This document shows positions 14,763-23,229 of a stretch of 64,000 bases of DNA, in pieces; the stretch's first letter is position 1, and every line of letters begins with the position of its first letter. The translations under genes and the position numbers were made by a program. The notes beneath the pieces are model-generated. The model was given only the letters and a program-made list of their open reading frames with translations. It did no database searches and was not told the DNA's origin. The stretch comes from Vibrio lentus (GTDB taxonomy: Bacteria; Pseudomonadota; Gammaproteobacteria; Enterobacterales; Vibrionaceae), in assembly GCF_030409755.1 (NCBI RefSeq), contig NZ_JAUFQE010000002.1:1116001-1180000 (forward strand). Reading direction: 5' to 3'.

Positions 14763-15155
14763 ATGAAGAATGTAGTTCAAATTATCTTTGTGTCGGGCTC
14801 TAAGTTTCTACTCGGCTTTCGTCAAAACACAGAAGCGTACGACCAATACTGGGGATTTCCTTCTGGGAGAATAGAACAAGGGGAGTTACCTCGGACCGCA
14901 GCAAAGCGAGAAGCGCGAGAAGAGGTTGCGGTTGACGTCAGCAACTTAGCATTGTTCGCGATTGTCTCTGATCCAGAGTTACCCATTTGTCATTATTTTT
15001 ACCTTTGCCACGACTGGCATGGTGAAATAGAAAATGCTGAGCCGCATTTATGCCGAGAGTTACGCTGGTTTGATCACGACAAGCTACCCGAAAATTGTAC
15101 GCCTATTACTTACTTAGTGATGAAGGAATTAGAAGGGTTTTGTGCATCAAGTTAG
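14763..15155 (+). CDS. Nudix hydrolase
   Basis: A 130-residue Nudix protein with the box running from G35 (GRIEQGELPRTAAKREAREEV). It fits GX5EX7REUXEEXGU except that the last Gly is Ala. The Nudix box coordinates Mg for hydrolysis of nucleoside-diphosphate-linked compounds. The upstream FLLGFRQNTEAYDQYWGFPSG fits a MutT/housecleaning subclass. A GTG at 14754, overlapping the PPOX stop, is an alternative start and suggests translational coupling. A short SRPBCC-like remnant overlaps its 3' end. Confidence 0.85.
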   Translation: MKNVVQIIFVSGSKFLLGFRQNTEAYDQYWGFPSGRIEQGELPRTAAKREAREEVAVDVSNLALFAIVSDPELPICHYFYLCHDWHGEIENAEPHLCRELRWFDHDKLPENCTPITYLVMKELEGFCASS

Positions 15156-15249
15156 CTTGTCGGTCCTCTATACACAAGGCGTAGCCAAAAAATTTGAAGG
15201 TTGGCTCGCTGCCCCTACAGAAGTTTCATTAATGAATAAGTTATCTTGA
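15142..15249 (+). pseudogene. Possible remnant of an SRPBCC/AHSA1-type gene
   Basis: A 35-codon frame starting GTG inside the Nudix 3' end reads HQVSLSVLYTQGVAKKFEGW and then LAAPTEVSLMNKLS. It resembles the first strand and helix of AHSA1-like SRPBCC proteins, where a hydrophobic strand is followed by KxFExWL. The rest of the domain is absent. The assignment rests on a short pattern and could be chance. Confidence 0.3.
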
Positions 15250-15280
15250 TGCAACTCGTCTAATTAGGATTAATCAGTCA

Positions 15281-15700
15281 GTGGAATATAAGTTAGATAC
15301 CGAACCATCAGATAGTGACATTAATGAAGTTCGCTCCGGCCTAATCAAACACAACACACCATTTCTGGAGGGTATTCCCAAATCTCAAGTGGGTTACTAC
15401 GCCATGGAAGGGGATGTTAAAGTCGGTGGCATTATTGCCGATCTTTGGGGTAATTGGTTGTTGATTAAGTTCCTTTGGGTAGACGACTCAATGAGAGGGA
15501 AACAGGTGGGAGGAAAGCTTCTACAACTCATTGAAGAGTACGCGCAAACCCAAGGCTGTACATCGTCACTTGTCGACACCTTAAGCTTTCAAGCTAAGCC
15601 TTTTTATGAGAAGCATGGCTATCAATGCCAAATGGTGTTGGAGAATTATCCTGTGGATTCATCACTTTCATTTCTTACTAAGTCAATTATCGAGAGCTAA
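15281..15700 (+). CDS. GNAT family N-acetyltransferase
   Basis: A 139-residue GNAT protein of the compact type in which GYYAMEGDVKVGGIIADLWGNWLLIKFLWVDDSMRGKQVGGKLLQ leads into motif A (MRGKQVGGKLL). The C-terminal segment is SFQAKPFYEKHGYQC. It starts at GTG 15281 with AGGATTAA upstream. It belongs to a run of two GNAT genes and a tautomerase gene with short gaps. Substrate unknown. Confidence 0.85.
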   Translation: MEYKLDTEPSDSDINEVRSGLIKHNTPFLEGIPKSQVGYYAMEGDVKVGGIIADLWGNWLLIKFLWVDDSMRGKQVGGKLLQLIEEYAQTQGCTSSLVDTLSFQAKPFYEKHGYQCQMVLENYPVDSSLSFLTKSIIES

Positions 15701-15749
15701 CTGACTTTCGACTTATTCAATTGAAACTTACAGAAGCAAGGAGAGCAAT

Positions 15750-16184
15750 GTGGTCAAGATTCGAGAAATGGTAACTGCAGATTATGATTCAGTCATCGCG
15801 TTATGGTGTAAAACTGAAGGCATGAGCATTCGTGATGCGGATTCAAAAGAAAGCATTGCGAGTTACTTAAAGCGTAACCCTGGTTTGAGCTTTGTTGCCG
15901 AGTCCGACAAAGAGATTGTTGGTGCGGTCTTAGTGGGTACCGATGGGCGTCGAGGTTATTTACAACATTTGGCTGTCTCTACTGAATGCAGAGGGCAGAG
16001 GTTAGGTTGTAAACTTGTATCCGAAGCGGTTAACTCTCTTGCTACGTTAGGTATTCCCAAGACGCACTTATTTGTATACAACGATAATATCAACGCTCAG
16101 CAATTCTATGAGAAATTGGGTTGGTTTCCTCGTGACGAAGTTCGTATGTACTCGTTTAATAGCTCAAGTAACAGTAACGTCTAA
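15750..16184 (+). CDS. GNAT family N-acetyltransferase (YpeA-like)
   Basis: A 144-residue GNAT closely patterned on YpeA/RimI-like enzymes: IREMVTADYDSVIALWCKTEG, GRRGYLQHLAV, motif A ECRGQRLGCKLVSEAV, then VYNDNINAQQFYEKLGWFPRD. The GTG at 15750 follows AAGGAGAGCAAT; a shifted ATG nearby is out of frame. It is 17 bp upstream of the TTG-started tautomerase gene, so the two are probably co-transcribed. Confidence 0.85.
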   Translation: MVKIREMVTADYDSVIALWCKTEGMSIRDADSKESIASYLKRNPGLSFVAESDKEIVGAVLVGTDGRRGYLQHLAVSTECRGQRLGCKLVSEAVNSLATLGIPKTHLFVYNDNINAQQFYEKLGWFPRDEVRMYSFNSSSNSNV

Positions 16185-16201
16185 TTTTTAAGGAGTAAGT
16201 T

Positions 16202-16537
16202 TTGCCTCATTGTATTATTGAACACTCTTCGTCTATTAAGTCAGATGAGTTAAACAACAAAGTCTTTCTAGGTGCACTAAATTCGGGTTTGTTTGAGGCT
16301 GACGGCCGAGATATCAAGGTGAGAAGTATCGCCTATCAGAACTACCAAACCGGTACGACGAAAGCTGATTTCATCCACGTCACACTACGTATATTGTCTG
16401 GCCGCAGCGATGAGAATAAGGCTACCTTGTCAAATACTGTGATGACGCAATTAGAGTCTTTGTCTCTGGTTGATGCCTCGATTACGATTGAGGTTGTCGA
16501 TATGGATCGAAATAGCTACAGCAAGGTCGTGGTCTAA
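16202..16537 (+). CDS. 5-carboxymethyl-2-hydroxymuconate isomerase-like tautomerase
   Basis: A 111-residue protein of the CHMI/HpaF family in the tautomerase superfamily. Residue 2 is Pro (MPHCIIEHS), which becomes the catalytic N-terminal proline after Met removal. The body (GRDIKVRSIAYQNYQTG, FIHVTLRILSGRSDENK) matches the family. It starts at TTG with AAGGAG upstream. CHMI acts in homoprotocatechuate degradation, but no other gene of that pathway is nearby, so the true substrate is uncertain. Confidence 0.8.
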   Translation: MPHCIIEHSSSIKSDELNNKVFLGALNSGLFEADGRDIKVRSIAYQNYQTGTTKADFIHVTLRILSGRSDENKATLSNTVMTQLESLSLVDASITIEVVDMDRNSYSKVVV

Positions 16538-16580
16538 CTCTCTCCGTATTTACTTCTTTTTCCAAGCTTATAAATAGATT

Positions 16581-16611
16581 CATAACACTCGGTGTTTTAC
16601 CGTGCGTTATG
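16581..16611 (+). repeat. Collapsed attC-like hairpin
   Basis: CATAACAC at 16581-16588 and GCGTTATG at 16604-16611 are complementary except one base and enclose a 15-bp loop, in a position 44 bp after a gene. It looks like the terminal boxes of an attC with the interior lost. The next 150 bp to the RDD gene are AT-rich and otherwise featureless. Confidence 0.35.
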
Positions 16612-16767
16612 TTTTGTTGATTGACGGCATTTTTTGAACGATTTTCTATTGTCGTGATTTATAAATTGGTACGGCAATCACAAACATTAAGTGTCTTGTT
16701 GAGTATCAATTGAGAAGTCGATTGCATTAAGTATCATGTATTTACGTTAATTATATAAGTAAATAGC

Positions 16768-17259
16768 ATGAAAGATGATGTCCCCTCGACAATAAGTGAT
16801 TTGTACGAATATTCAGGCTTTTGGCCTCGAGTTGGTGCGAGTTTAATTGATACAGTCATAATCGGTGCCATCACATACCCTATATTGATTTCGGTTTACG
16901 GCTGGGTATATTTTGATAACGAGGCATTAGTAAAAGGCTTCACAGATCTTGTGTTTGGTTGGATCTTTCCAGTCGTCGCTATTTTGGTTTGTTGGCTTTA
17001 TCGACAAGCAACACCTGGCAAAATGGCGATATCCGCAAAAATTGTAGACGCAACCACTGGCGATAAACCCTCTCTTCAACAATATATAGTGAGATACCTT
17101 GGATATATCCTAGCGACTATCCCGTTTGGGCTTGGAATATTTTGGGTTGCTTGGGATAAGCGTAAACAGGGGTGGCATGACAAATTGGCCAACACTGTGG
17201 TTATCTGCAAAAAAGACCGAAAAACACCTCAGAAAGTCAGGTTTTCTTCTAAGAGTTAG
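16768..17259 (+). CDS. RDD family membrane protein
   Basis: A 163-residue RDD protein. The family signature is SGFWPRVGASLIDTVII, with Arg and Asp in the first membrane segment, then segments at about 63-83 and 105-127. A QATPGKMAISAKIVDA loop follows the second, and GWHDKLANTVVI at the C terminus is typical. RDD proteins are inner-membrane proteins; a few have been tied to Na+/H+ transport, but the role is generally unknown. It has a weak leader and no operon partners. Confidence 0.85.
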   Translation: MKDDVPSTISDLYEYSGFWPRVGASLIDTVIIGAITYPILISVYGWVYFDNEALVKGFTDLVFGWIFPVVAILVCWLYRQATPGKMAISAKIVDATTGDKPSLQQYIVRYLGYILATIPFGLGIFWVAWDKRKQGWHDKLANTVVICKKDRKTPQKVRFSSKS

Positions 17260-17396
17260 TATCTATAGTGAGTCGAACTCATCGCTCACTATTCATGAAT
17301 TCGTGTTAATCAGGTCTGTAGATTTACACGTTAGTTGATTGAAAGTTATTACAGAAAAAGCACACTTAGTAACATCAAAATGTGACAAGATTGTCT

Positions 17397-17426
17397 GGAG
17401 TGGGAGTGGGAGTGGGAGTGGGAGTG
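17397..17426 (+). repeat. Hexanucleotide repeat GGAGTG x5
   Basis: Five exact GGAGTG units lie 33 bp upstream of the Shine-Dalgarno of the PhzF gene. In the extended upstream frame they would encode a Gly-Val repeat, which argues that the true start is downstream. Their purine-rich nature could mimic ribosome-binding sequences. Confidence 0.75.
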
Positions 17427-17471
17427 AGCATTTATCCCCGTTTACTAAGATGTTGCATGGAGGTACTGAAG

Positions 17472-18350
17472 TTGAAGAACGTAGAAGCTTTTTTGGTGAA
17501 TTCCTTTACTAAGAACGGTAAGGGAGGGAATCCTGCGGGCGTGGTTTTACAGGCGGATTTTCTGTCTAACGAAGACAAGTTAGCGATAGCACAAGCGGTT
17601 GGCTTTTCTGAAACAGCGTTTGTTTCTCAAGATGATGAAGTCGACTTTGAATTGTCTTTTTTCACCACAACGAGTGAGGTCGATTTCTGTGGACACGCAA
17701 CATTAGCTGCGTTTTCAACAATGTACCGTGAAGGGCTAATCACTCCAGGGCAATACGTTCAAAGGACTAAAGCTGGCATGTTGGCTGTCACTGTTGAGTC
17801 TAATGGGCAGATAGTGATGGAGCAGGCATTACCTGAATATCGAGATGTGTTTAGCTATGACACGATATCTGAATTGATTGGAATCGCTCCACAAATATTA
17901 AGATCTACCCAGTTGCCAATCGAGGTTATTTCAACTGGGTTGCCAGATATTATTGTTCCCGTCCCCAATGGCTATCTCGACAAAATTCAAGTCGATGAAG
18001 GCTCTCTTAGTGAATTCTGTAAGTTACATGATGTCATTGGCCTGCATGCTTTTGAACTGTGTGAGAAACCCACCGAATTAACTGCAAGTTGTAGAAATTT
18101 CGCTCCTTTATTTGGCATCCCTGAGGAATCAGCAACAGGGAGCGCCAGTGGTGCGTTGGCTTGCTATTTAGCTAAGCACTTAAATGGCATTCATGGACAC
18201 AGTTTTACTTTCGAGCAAGGTAGGGCAATGGGTTATGTTTCCCAAATTACGGCAGCCGTTGAATTAGACGATGTTGGCGATAGTGAGATTATCAAGGTTA
18301 GGGTCGGAGGCTTCGCGCACCCAATTGGGGTTCAGAATATTGCCATATAG
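17472..18350 (+). CDS. PhzF family isomerase
   Basis: A 292-residue PhzF/diaminopimelate-epimerase-fold protein. It has the FTKNGKGGNPAGVVL nucleotide-like motif, the catalytic Glu in GFSETAFV (residue 47), DFCGHATLAAF, and GIPEESATGSASGALACYL in the second half. I chose the TTG at 17472 because GGAGG sits 8 bp upstream and MKNVEAFLVNSF matches the usual N terminus. The ATG at 17457 and the frame through the repeats are less likely. Members isomerise diverse metabolites; the substrate is unknown and no phenazine genes are nearby. Confidence 0.85.
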   Translation: MKNVEAFLVNSFTKNGKGGNPAGVVLQADFLSNEDKLAIAQAVGFSETAFVSQDDEVDFELSFFTTTSEVDFCGHATLAAFSTMYREGLITPGQYVQRTKAGMLAVTVESNGQIVMEQALPEYRDVFSYDTISELIGIAPQILRSTQLPIEVISTGLPDIIVPVPNGYLDKIQVDEGSLSEFCKLHDVIGLHAFELCEKPTELTASCRNFAPLFGIPEESATGSASGALACYLAKHLNGIHGHSFTFEQGRAMGYVSQITAAVELDDVGDSEIIKVRVGGFAHPIGVQNIAI

Positions 18351-18444
18351 GAACACTGAAAACTCATGCGCGACGCCTTATTAACAGGGTGTTGGTCTCA
18401 AGGTTTTTTATAAATAAGGAGGTCTTAGACCGATAAGGATGTTC

Positions 18445-18654
18445 ATGAACTTGATCATTATTTTGAGCACTATCTTATTTAGCCGGCATGTTATGAGTCA
18501 GCTAGGGTATAGCTACAATATCTTTTCTGATCCGTTCGATTTAACGCTCTTTCTCATTGATATCGGGCTGTCTATTCTTGTTTATTGGGTATTACACTTT
18601 TCATACACTCGGACAAAACTCATTGTCCAAAATTCAATGAAGAAATACAGATAA
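18445..18654 (+). CDS. Small hypothetical membrane protein
   Basis: About 69 residues from the ATG at 18445, which has AAGG 7 bp upstream; an ATG at 18439 is also in frame. Two hydrophobic segments (LIIILSTILFSRHVM and LTLFLIDIGLSILVYWVLHF) and a basic tail suggest a two-pass inner-membrane protein. No family is recognised. Confidence 0.55.
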   Translation: MNLIIILSTILFSRHVMSQLGYSYNIFSDPFDLTLFLIDIGLSILVYWVLHFSYTRTKLIVQNSMKKYR

Positions 18655-18834
18655 TGTGTCGCACACTACAATCATAAGTACCAACCAGTTGAAAGGTTAG
18701 GCTTTCTGATGACGCATATTACAAAGGTCTGCGTAGACTAAGTACCTAAAAAGGCGTTATAAGAGTGATGTTTCGCCCTGTAATTCGGCGTTAGGCAACT
18801 GTGTTTTGAATGAGTTAACTCGTAGAGGTATAGA
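18655..18834 (+). repeat. Degenerate attC-like spacer
   Basis: The spacer contains AAAGGCGTTATAAG near 18750 and TTCGGCGTTAGGCAAC near 18785, both like the terminal core of an attC (GCGTTA). A matching left arm is not clear. It lies between two + strand single genes. Confidence 0.35.
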
Positions 18835-19287
18835 ATGAAAAGAATAATATCACTAGGCATTATCGCACTTTCCGCTTCCTTTTCTGTCGCGGCTTCTGAT
18901 GGTCTAGTTAAGTATGAAAGTAATTACTCGGTAAAAGAAACAGCTGATCGCTTCGAAAATATAGCGAAAAGCAAAGGGCTTACTTTGTTTGCAAGAGTTG
19001 ACCATCAAAAAAATGCGGCCAGTGTGAACCTAGAACTACGACCAACCGAAGTTATCATTTTTGGTAACCCAAAAGTTGGAACGCCTTTAATGCAGTGCGC
19101 TCAAGATGTGGCTATCGACTTACCGCAGAAGGTCATGGTGAGTGAAGACGATAATAAGAAAGTTTGGCTTACTTACAATAATCCTACGTACCTGATGGAG
19201 CGTCATCAGATCCAAGGTTGTGATGAAGTCATTAAAAAGATCTCAGGTGTGTTGAGTAAGCTGTCAGAGGCTACAGTAGCCAAGTAA
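18835..19287 (+). CDS. DUF302 periplasmic protein
   Basis: A 150-residue protein with a cleavable signal peptide (MKRIISLGIIALSASFSVAA). The mature part is a DUF302 domain: SNYSVKETADRFENIAKSKGLTLFARVDH, then LRPTEVIIFGNPKVGTPLMQ and LPQKVMVSEDDNKKVWLTYNNP. The domain is common in periplasmic or membrane-linked proteins of unknown function. The two mature Cys (CAQD, QGCDE) could form a disulphide. Single gene. Confidence 0.85.
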   Translation: MKRIISLGIIALSASFSVAASDGLVKYESNYSVKETADRFENIAKSKGLTLFARVDHQKNAASVNLELRPTEVIIFGNPKVGTPLMQCAQDVAIDLPQKVMVSEDDNKKVWLTYNNPTYLMERHQIQGCDEVIKKISGVLSKLSEATVAK

Positions 19288-19307
19288 GTATCGATAGTTT
19301 TTATCAC

Positions 19308-19351
19308 CAACAGCCTATGCGTGGCGTGCTACGCGAGGTTAGGCTGTCAGT
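19308..19351 (+). terminator. Hairpin after the DUF302 gene
   Basis: ACAGCCT and AGGCTGT form the base of a stem-loop with an inner GCGTGG/CTACGCG part. There is no T-run, so it may be a terminator or an attC-like structural relic. Confidence 0.35.
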
Positions 19352-19486
19352 AACATGCCTCAATTCAATTAAGCTTCACTCTAGTTCTCAACCAGTTGTC
19401 CATAGGGCATGGTCTCTCATGTGAATTAGCGTAGTGAGTATCACTTTTGATAGAATTCGGTTTGCTTTTCGTTCTTGGTGACAAAT

Positions 19487-19933
19487 ATGGAATTAAATGA
19501 AGTTGGAAGTCATGAGATCCCGATGGATCTACTTCTCGAAGCTGACCCGTCAAAAGAGAGCATTTCATCGTATCTGCCAAGTTCGTGGTGCTTTAGCGCG
19601 TCAGAGAATGGAAAAATCTTGGGCGTGTGTGTTGTTAAACTGCAAAAGCATACTGTTGCTGAAATCTATAATGTCTCGGTCTATCCCGAAAATCAGGGGC
19701 GTGGCATTGGGTCTGAATTACTTAGGTTTGTTTTGTCCGTTTTACCGACCAAAGGGATAGAAAGAGTCGAACTTGGTACCGGTACTTTTGGTTATCAACT
19801 AACTTACTATCAACGCCTTGGCTTTCGAGTCGATTCAGTGGCTAAAGATTACTTTCTTCTCAATTATCCAGAGCCCATCTTTGAAAACGGCATTCAACAT
19901 AAAGACATGCTGAGGTTATACATACAGCTTTAA
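19487..19933 (+). CDS. GNAT family N-acetyltransferase
   Basis: A 148-residue GNAT protein from the ATG at 19487; a GTG at 19475 adds four residues. Motif A is YPENQGRGIGSELLRFVL, preceded by VAEIYNVSV; the C-terminal motif is FGYQLTYYQRLGFRVDSV. The N-terminal region is short and has no second domain. It is the last + strand gene before the converging methionine synthase gene, from which a bidirectional terminator separates it. Confidence 0.8.
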   Translation: MELNEVGSHEIPMDLLLEADPSKESISSYLPSSWCFSASENGKILGVCVVKLQKHTVAEIYNVSVYPENQGRGIGSELLRFVLSVLPTKGIERVELGTGTFGYQLTYYQRLGFRVDSVAKDYFLLNYPEPIFENGIQHKDMLRLYIQL

Positions 19934-20008
19934 CAAGCTGTGAGCTTGAGTGAAATAGTCAGCGATTCAATGCTTATGATTAACTAACGGTATCAACAGT
20001 TAAGCACA

Positions 20009-20041
20009 AAAAAGCACACCGATTTCTGCGGTGCGCTTTTT
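20009..20041. terminator. Bidirectional intrinsic terminator
   Basis: AAAAAGCACACCG and CGGTGCGCTTTTT pair with one mismatch around a 7-nt loop. A-run and T-run on opposite sides make it functional for both converging transcripts (GNAT on +, mesD on -). Confidence 0.85.
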
Positions 20042-20090
20042 GTTAAACAGGTTGATGCTTCAAATCTCGATAAAGCTTCCGATGAGTGTT

Positions 20091-21122
20091 CTATCTATCG
20101 GCGATTTCTTTTCGGATGATCTCTGCACCTGCATGTAATGCATTAAGCTTGGCCGTTGCGATAGAGCGTGGCAGGGGAGCCATTCCGCAGTTAGTGCATG
20201 GGTACAGGTTTTCGGCATCGACAAACTCTAGAGCTTTTCGTAAAGTATCTGCAACTTCTTCTGGTGTTTCGATATCGTTGGTTGCTACGTCAATAGCACC
20301 GACCATAACTTTTTTGCCGCGAACAAGTTCCAATAGCTCAATAGGCACACGAGAGTTGTGACATTCTAATGAGATAATATCGATATTAGATTTTTGCAGT
20401 TTCGGAAATACTTCTTCGTATTGTCTCCACTCAGTTCCTAACGTCTTTTTCCAATCTGTATTGGCCTTGATGCCGTAGCCATAGCAAATATGAACGGCAG
20501 TTTCGCATTTAAGGCCTTCAATGGCTCTTTCTAAACACGCGATTCCCCAATCATTCACTTCATCAAAAAACACGTTAAATGAAGGCTCATCAAATTGGAT
20601 AATATCAACGCCAGCCGCCTCTAAGTCTTTAGCTTCTTGGTTGAGAATTTTGGCAAACTCCCACGCCAATTGTTCGCGACTCTCATAATGATCATCGTAA
20701 AGTGTGTCGATCATGGTCATAGGACCAGGCAATGCCCATTTAATCGGCTGATCAGTTTGTTGACGTAAGAACTTAGCATCTTCGACAAAAACAGGCTTTT
20801 GGCGAGAAACAGGGCCTACAACTGTAGGGACGCTTGCGTCATAGCGATTACGAATCTTAACGGTCTTACGCTTCTCAAAATCAACGCCGTTAAGGTGCTC
20901 AATAAACGTTGTGACGAAGTGTTGGCGTGTTTGTTCGCCGTCACTAACAATATTGATTCCGGCTTGCTGCTGTTCTTGCAATGAGATACGCAACGCATCG
21001 TGTTTACCAGCAATCAGTTCTTCACCTTCCAATTTCCATGGTGACCAAAGTGTTTCTGGTTGAGCTAACCAAGAGGGCTTGGGTAAGCTGCCTGCTGTTG
21101 AAGTCGGTAATAGTGTTTTCAT
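20091..21122 (-). CDS. mesD: Folate-independent methionine synthase MesD-like (MetE catalytic core)
   Basis: A 343-residue protein equal to the C-terminal catalytic barrel of cobalamin-independent methionine synthase, without the N-terminal half. Zn ligands are visible: H211 and C213 (HICYG), Glu at about 253 (SLECH) and C312 (CTNCGM); QFDEPSFN is also conserved. The upstream DUF1852 gene (27-bp gap) identifies it as the MesD type, which makes methionine from homocysteine with an unknown one-carbon donor and needs MesX and oxygen in the characterised cases. Symbol by family and context, not by experiment. Confidence 0.85.
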   Translation of the reverse strand: MKTLLPTSTAGSLPKPSWLAQPETLWSPWKLEGEELIAGKHDALRISLQEQQQAGINIVSDGEQTRQHFVTTFIEHLNGVDFEKRKTVKIRNRYDASVPTVVGPVSRQKPVFVEDAKFLRQQTDQPIKWALPGPMTMIDTLYDDHYESREQLAWEFAKILNQEAKDLEAAGVDIIQFDEPSFNVFFDEVNDWGIACLERAIEGLKCETAVHICYGYGIKANTDWKKTLGTEWRQYEEVFPKLQKSNIDIISLECHNSRVPIELLELVRGKKVMVGAIDVATNDIETPEEVADTLRKALEFVDAENLYPCTNCGMAPLPRSIATAKLNALHAGAEIIRKEIADR

Positions 21123-21149
21123 AATAAGTGCCGCTATATTCTGGGTTAA

Positions 21150-22127
21150 TTACAATGCGTAGTTCGCAGACCAATTCTCAAGTGTTGCTTGGTGCGGCTT
21201 AATGAAGTGTTCTTCAGCGAATTTACCCTGTTCAATAGCTAACTGACTGCGCTCTTCTCGGTCATAAACAATTTGAGTCAACGAATGATCTAAGCTCTTC
21301 AGGTTTGGCTGGTAGCATTTACCAGCAACTGCGTTCGCATTATAAATCTCTGGGCGGTAAATCTTCTGAAAAGTTCCCATTGTGCTGATGGTGCTGATCA
21401 ATTCAAAATTGGTGTAATCATTAAGTAAGTCGCCAAAGAAATAGAAAGCTAACGGTGCTGCGCTATTTGGCGGCATAAAGTAGCGAACTTGTAATCCCAT
21501 CTTCTTGAAATATTGCTCAGTGAGAGAAGACTCGTTTGGCTGATATTCAACGCCTAAAACTGGGTGTTGATTTTCAGTTCTATGATAGGTTTTATTGTCT
21601 GAAACACTCAGGCATATCACTGGCTGTTTATTAAAATTCTGCTTATAAACGTCCGAGCTCACAAAGTATTTAAAGAGTTTTCCGTGTAGGTCACCAAAAT
21701 TATCTGGGATACTAAATTTCGGTTGGCCTTTATTATGATCCAGTAGTAATACACTAAAATCATAATCGCGAACATAAGAGGAAAAGTTGTTTCCAACAAT
21801 ACCTTCAATACGTTTGTTGGTGGTGTGGTCAACGATATTTGTTTTCAAAATTTCGATTGAAGGGAAGGCTTGGTCACTGCCTTCAATGTCCATATCAACC
21901 GAAATGATTTCAAGCTCAACAGAGTAGCGATCACCGTTTGGGTTATCCCAATGTGCTAAAGCGTTGAAACTGTTATCAATCATCTTTAATGCGTTACGCA
22001 GATTCTCTTGGCGGCTATCGCCTCTCGCTAAGTTAGCAAAATTGGTTGTGATACGAGTACTGTCTGAAGGACGATAATTTTCATCGAGACAAATGCTTTT
22101 AATTGTAAAGTTAAAGTCTTTATTCAT
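21150..22127 (-). CDS. mesX: DUF1852 protein MesX, partner of MesD
   Basis: A 325-residue DUF1852 protein: NFTIKSICLDENYRPSDSTRITTNFANLARG, NSFNALAHWDNPNGDRYSVELEI, and a conserved C-terminal region with FKKMGLQVRYFMPPNS. DUF1852 proteins are required by MesD-type methionine synthases and are thought to help supply or oxidise the methyl donor. It is the first gene of a two-gene - strand operon with mesD. The promoter must lie in the 292-bp gap shared with the divergent permease; no clear MetJ box (AGACGTCT repeats) is seen. Confidence 0.85.
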   Translation of the reverse strand: MNKDFNFTIKSICLDENYRPSDSTRITTNFANLARGDSRQENLRNALKMIDNSFNALAHWDNPNGDRYSVELEIISVDMDIEGSDQAFPSIEILKTNIVDHTTNKRIEGIVGNNFSSYVRDYDFSVLLLDHNKGQPKFSIPDNFGDLHGKLFKYFVSSDVYKQNFNKQPVICLSVSDNKTYHRTENQHPVLGVEYQPNESSLTEQYFKKMGLQVRYFMPPNSAAPLAFYFFGDLLNDYTNFELISTISTMGTFQKIYRPEIYNANAVAGKCYQPNLKSLDHSLTQIVYDREERSQLAIEQGKFAEEHFIKPHQATLENWSANYAL

Positions 22128-22419
22128 AGTGTTGGTATCCCAATATTTTGATTTCTTAGTCAGCGATTTGCACAGGTTTTGGTTTGAGGCCGTGAGCTGA
22201 TTTAAGAATTAAATTCAATAATGTTTTTGTTATGGGGTTATTTATACGTGCTTCAGTGGATGGTTAATAATGGTTTTCTTTCACATTCAACATGAGGATT
22301 ATTCATGATGTATTCGTTTGAAAAATAAAGCGACCGTCAGTTATATTAACTGGCTGAATGCGAGCGTAACTGAATTTATGTCGTAAATTAGCCCCTAAAT
22401 ATATAAGGAAATAAGCGGA
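22128..22419. promoter_or_regulatory. Divergent mesX / TauE-SafE intergenic region
   Basis: About 290 AT-rich bases between divergent starts. AAGGAAATAAGCGG provides a Shine-Dalgarno for the permease. No MetJ, MetR (TGAAN5TTCA) or riboswitch pattern is evident. Control of mesXD by methionine is thus unproven from sequence. Confidence 0.4.
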
Positions 22420-23229
22420 ATGAGTGAATGGCTGTTGTTGATTTTATACTGTGCAATACTTGGCAGTGGTGTAGGTTTCTTGGCTGGGTTATTAGGGATC
22501 GGCGGGGGGCTTATTATTGTCCCGGTACTTAGTAGTATTTTATTGCACTTCGGATCTTTACCAACAGATCAGGTCGTGATCGTTGCAATTGCGACGTCAT
22601 TAGCATCGATATTATTCACATCAACATCGTCTGCAATCGCCCATCATAAAAATGGTAACGTGCCATGGAATCTTGCACCATGGATAATGACGGGTGTTGC
22701 ACTTGGCGCATTGGTTAGTGGTTTTATGGCGGCACTATTGCCAGAACAAGTGGTGCGTTTGGTCTTTACCGTGAGTGTTGTGCTTATCGCAATTAAGATG
22801 TTTCTAAGCAGTAAAAGCGCGGCATCTAAAGAGCGTAAGCTACCCAACAAAGCATTGTTAACCTTTTTTACGACGATCACTGGCGGGTTGTCAGCCATGA
22901 TTGGCATCGGTGGTGGCGCGTTATTAGTGCCTTTACTGACGTTCTTCTCACTGGATATGAAAAAGGCCATAGGTTGTGCGTCTGCCTGCGGTATTGTCAT
23001 CGCGTTGTTTGGTTCGATAGGTTACATAAGCTCAGGTACGCCTCACTTTGCTTTAGAGGATGGCTTTGCTGGGTTTGTCTATCTACCTGCTTTGTTGGGT
23101 ATTGTTTGTACTTCATGGTTCACAGCACCTTTAGGGGCAAAAGCGACCAATTACTTACCCGTTCCAACGATCAAAAAAATCTTCGCTGTATTACTGTTAG
23201 TCATGGCTGCGAATATGATTATTCGTTAA
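22420..23229 (+). CDS. TauE/SafE (TSUP) family membrane permease
   Basis: A 269-residue protein with about eight hydrophobic segments and two copies of the TSUP motif, FLAGLLGIGGGLIIVPVL (N half) and SAMIGIGGGALLVPLLTFF (C half). The two halves appear as an internal duplication, normal for the family. TSUP proteins export or import sulfite, sulfoacetate and related organosulfur anions. The location divergent from a methionine-synthase operon is suggestive of sulfur metabolism, but the substrate is not shown by the sequence. Confidence 0.85.
   Translation: MSEWLLLILYCAILGSGVGFLAGLLGIGGGLIIVPVLSSILLHFGSLPTDQVVIVAIATSLASILFTSTSSAIAHHKNGNVPWNLAPWIMTGVALGALVSGFMAALLPEQVVRLVFTVSVVLIAIKMFLSSKSAASKERKLPNKALLTFFTTITGGLSAMIGIGGGALLVPLLTFFSLDMKKAIGCASACGIVIALFGSIGYISSGTPHFALEDGFAGFVYLPALLGIVCTSWFTAPLGAKATNYLPVPTIKKIFAVLLLVMAANMIIR

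Noticed and set aside
22644..23000. 118-codon - strand ORF inside the TauE/SafE gene
   Set aside because: Antisense to a well-supported membrane protein; the sequence has the complementary pattern of hydrophobic codons.
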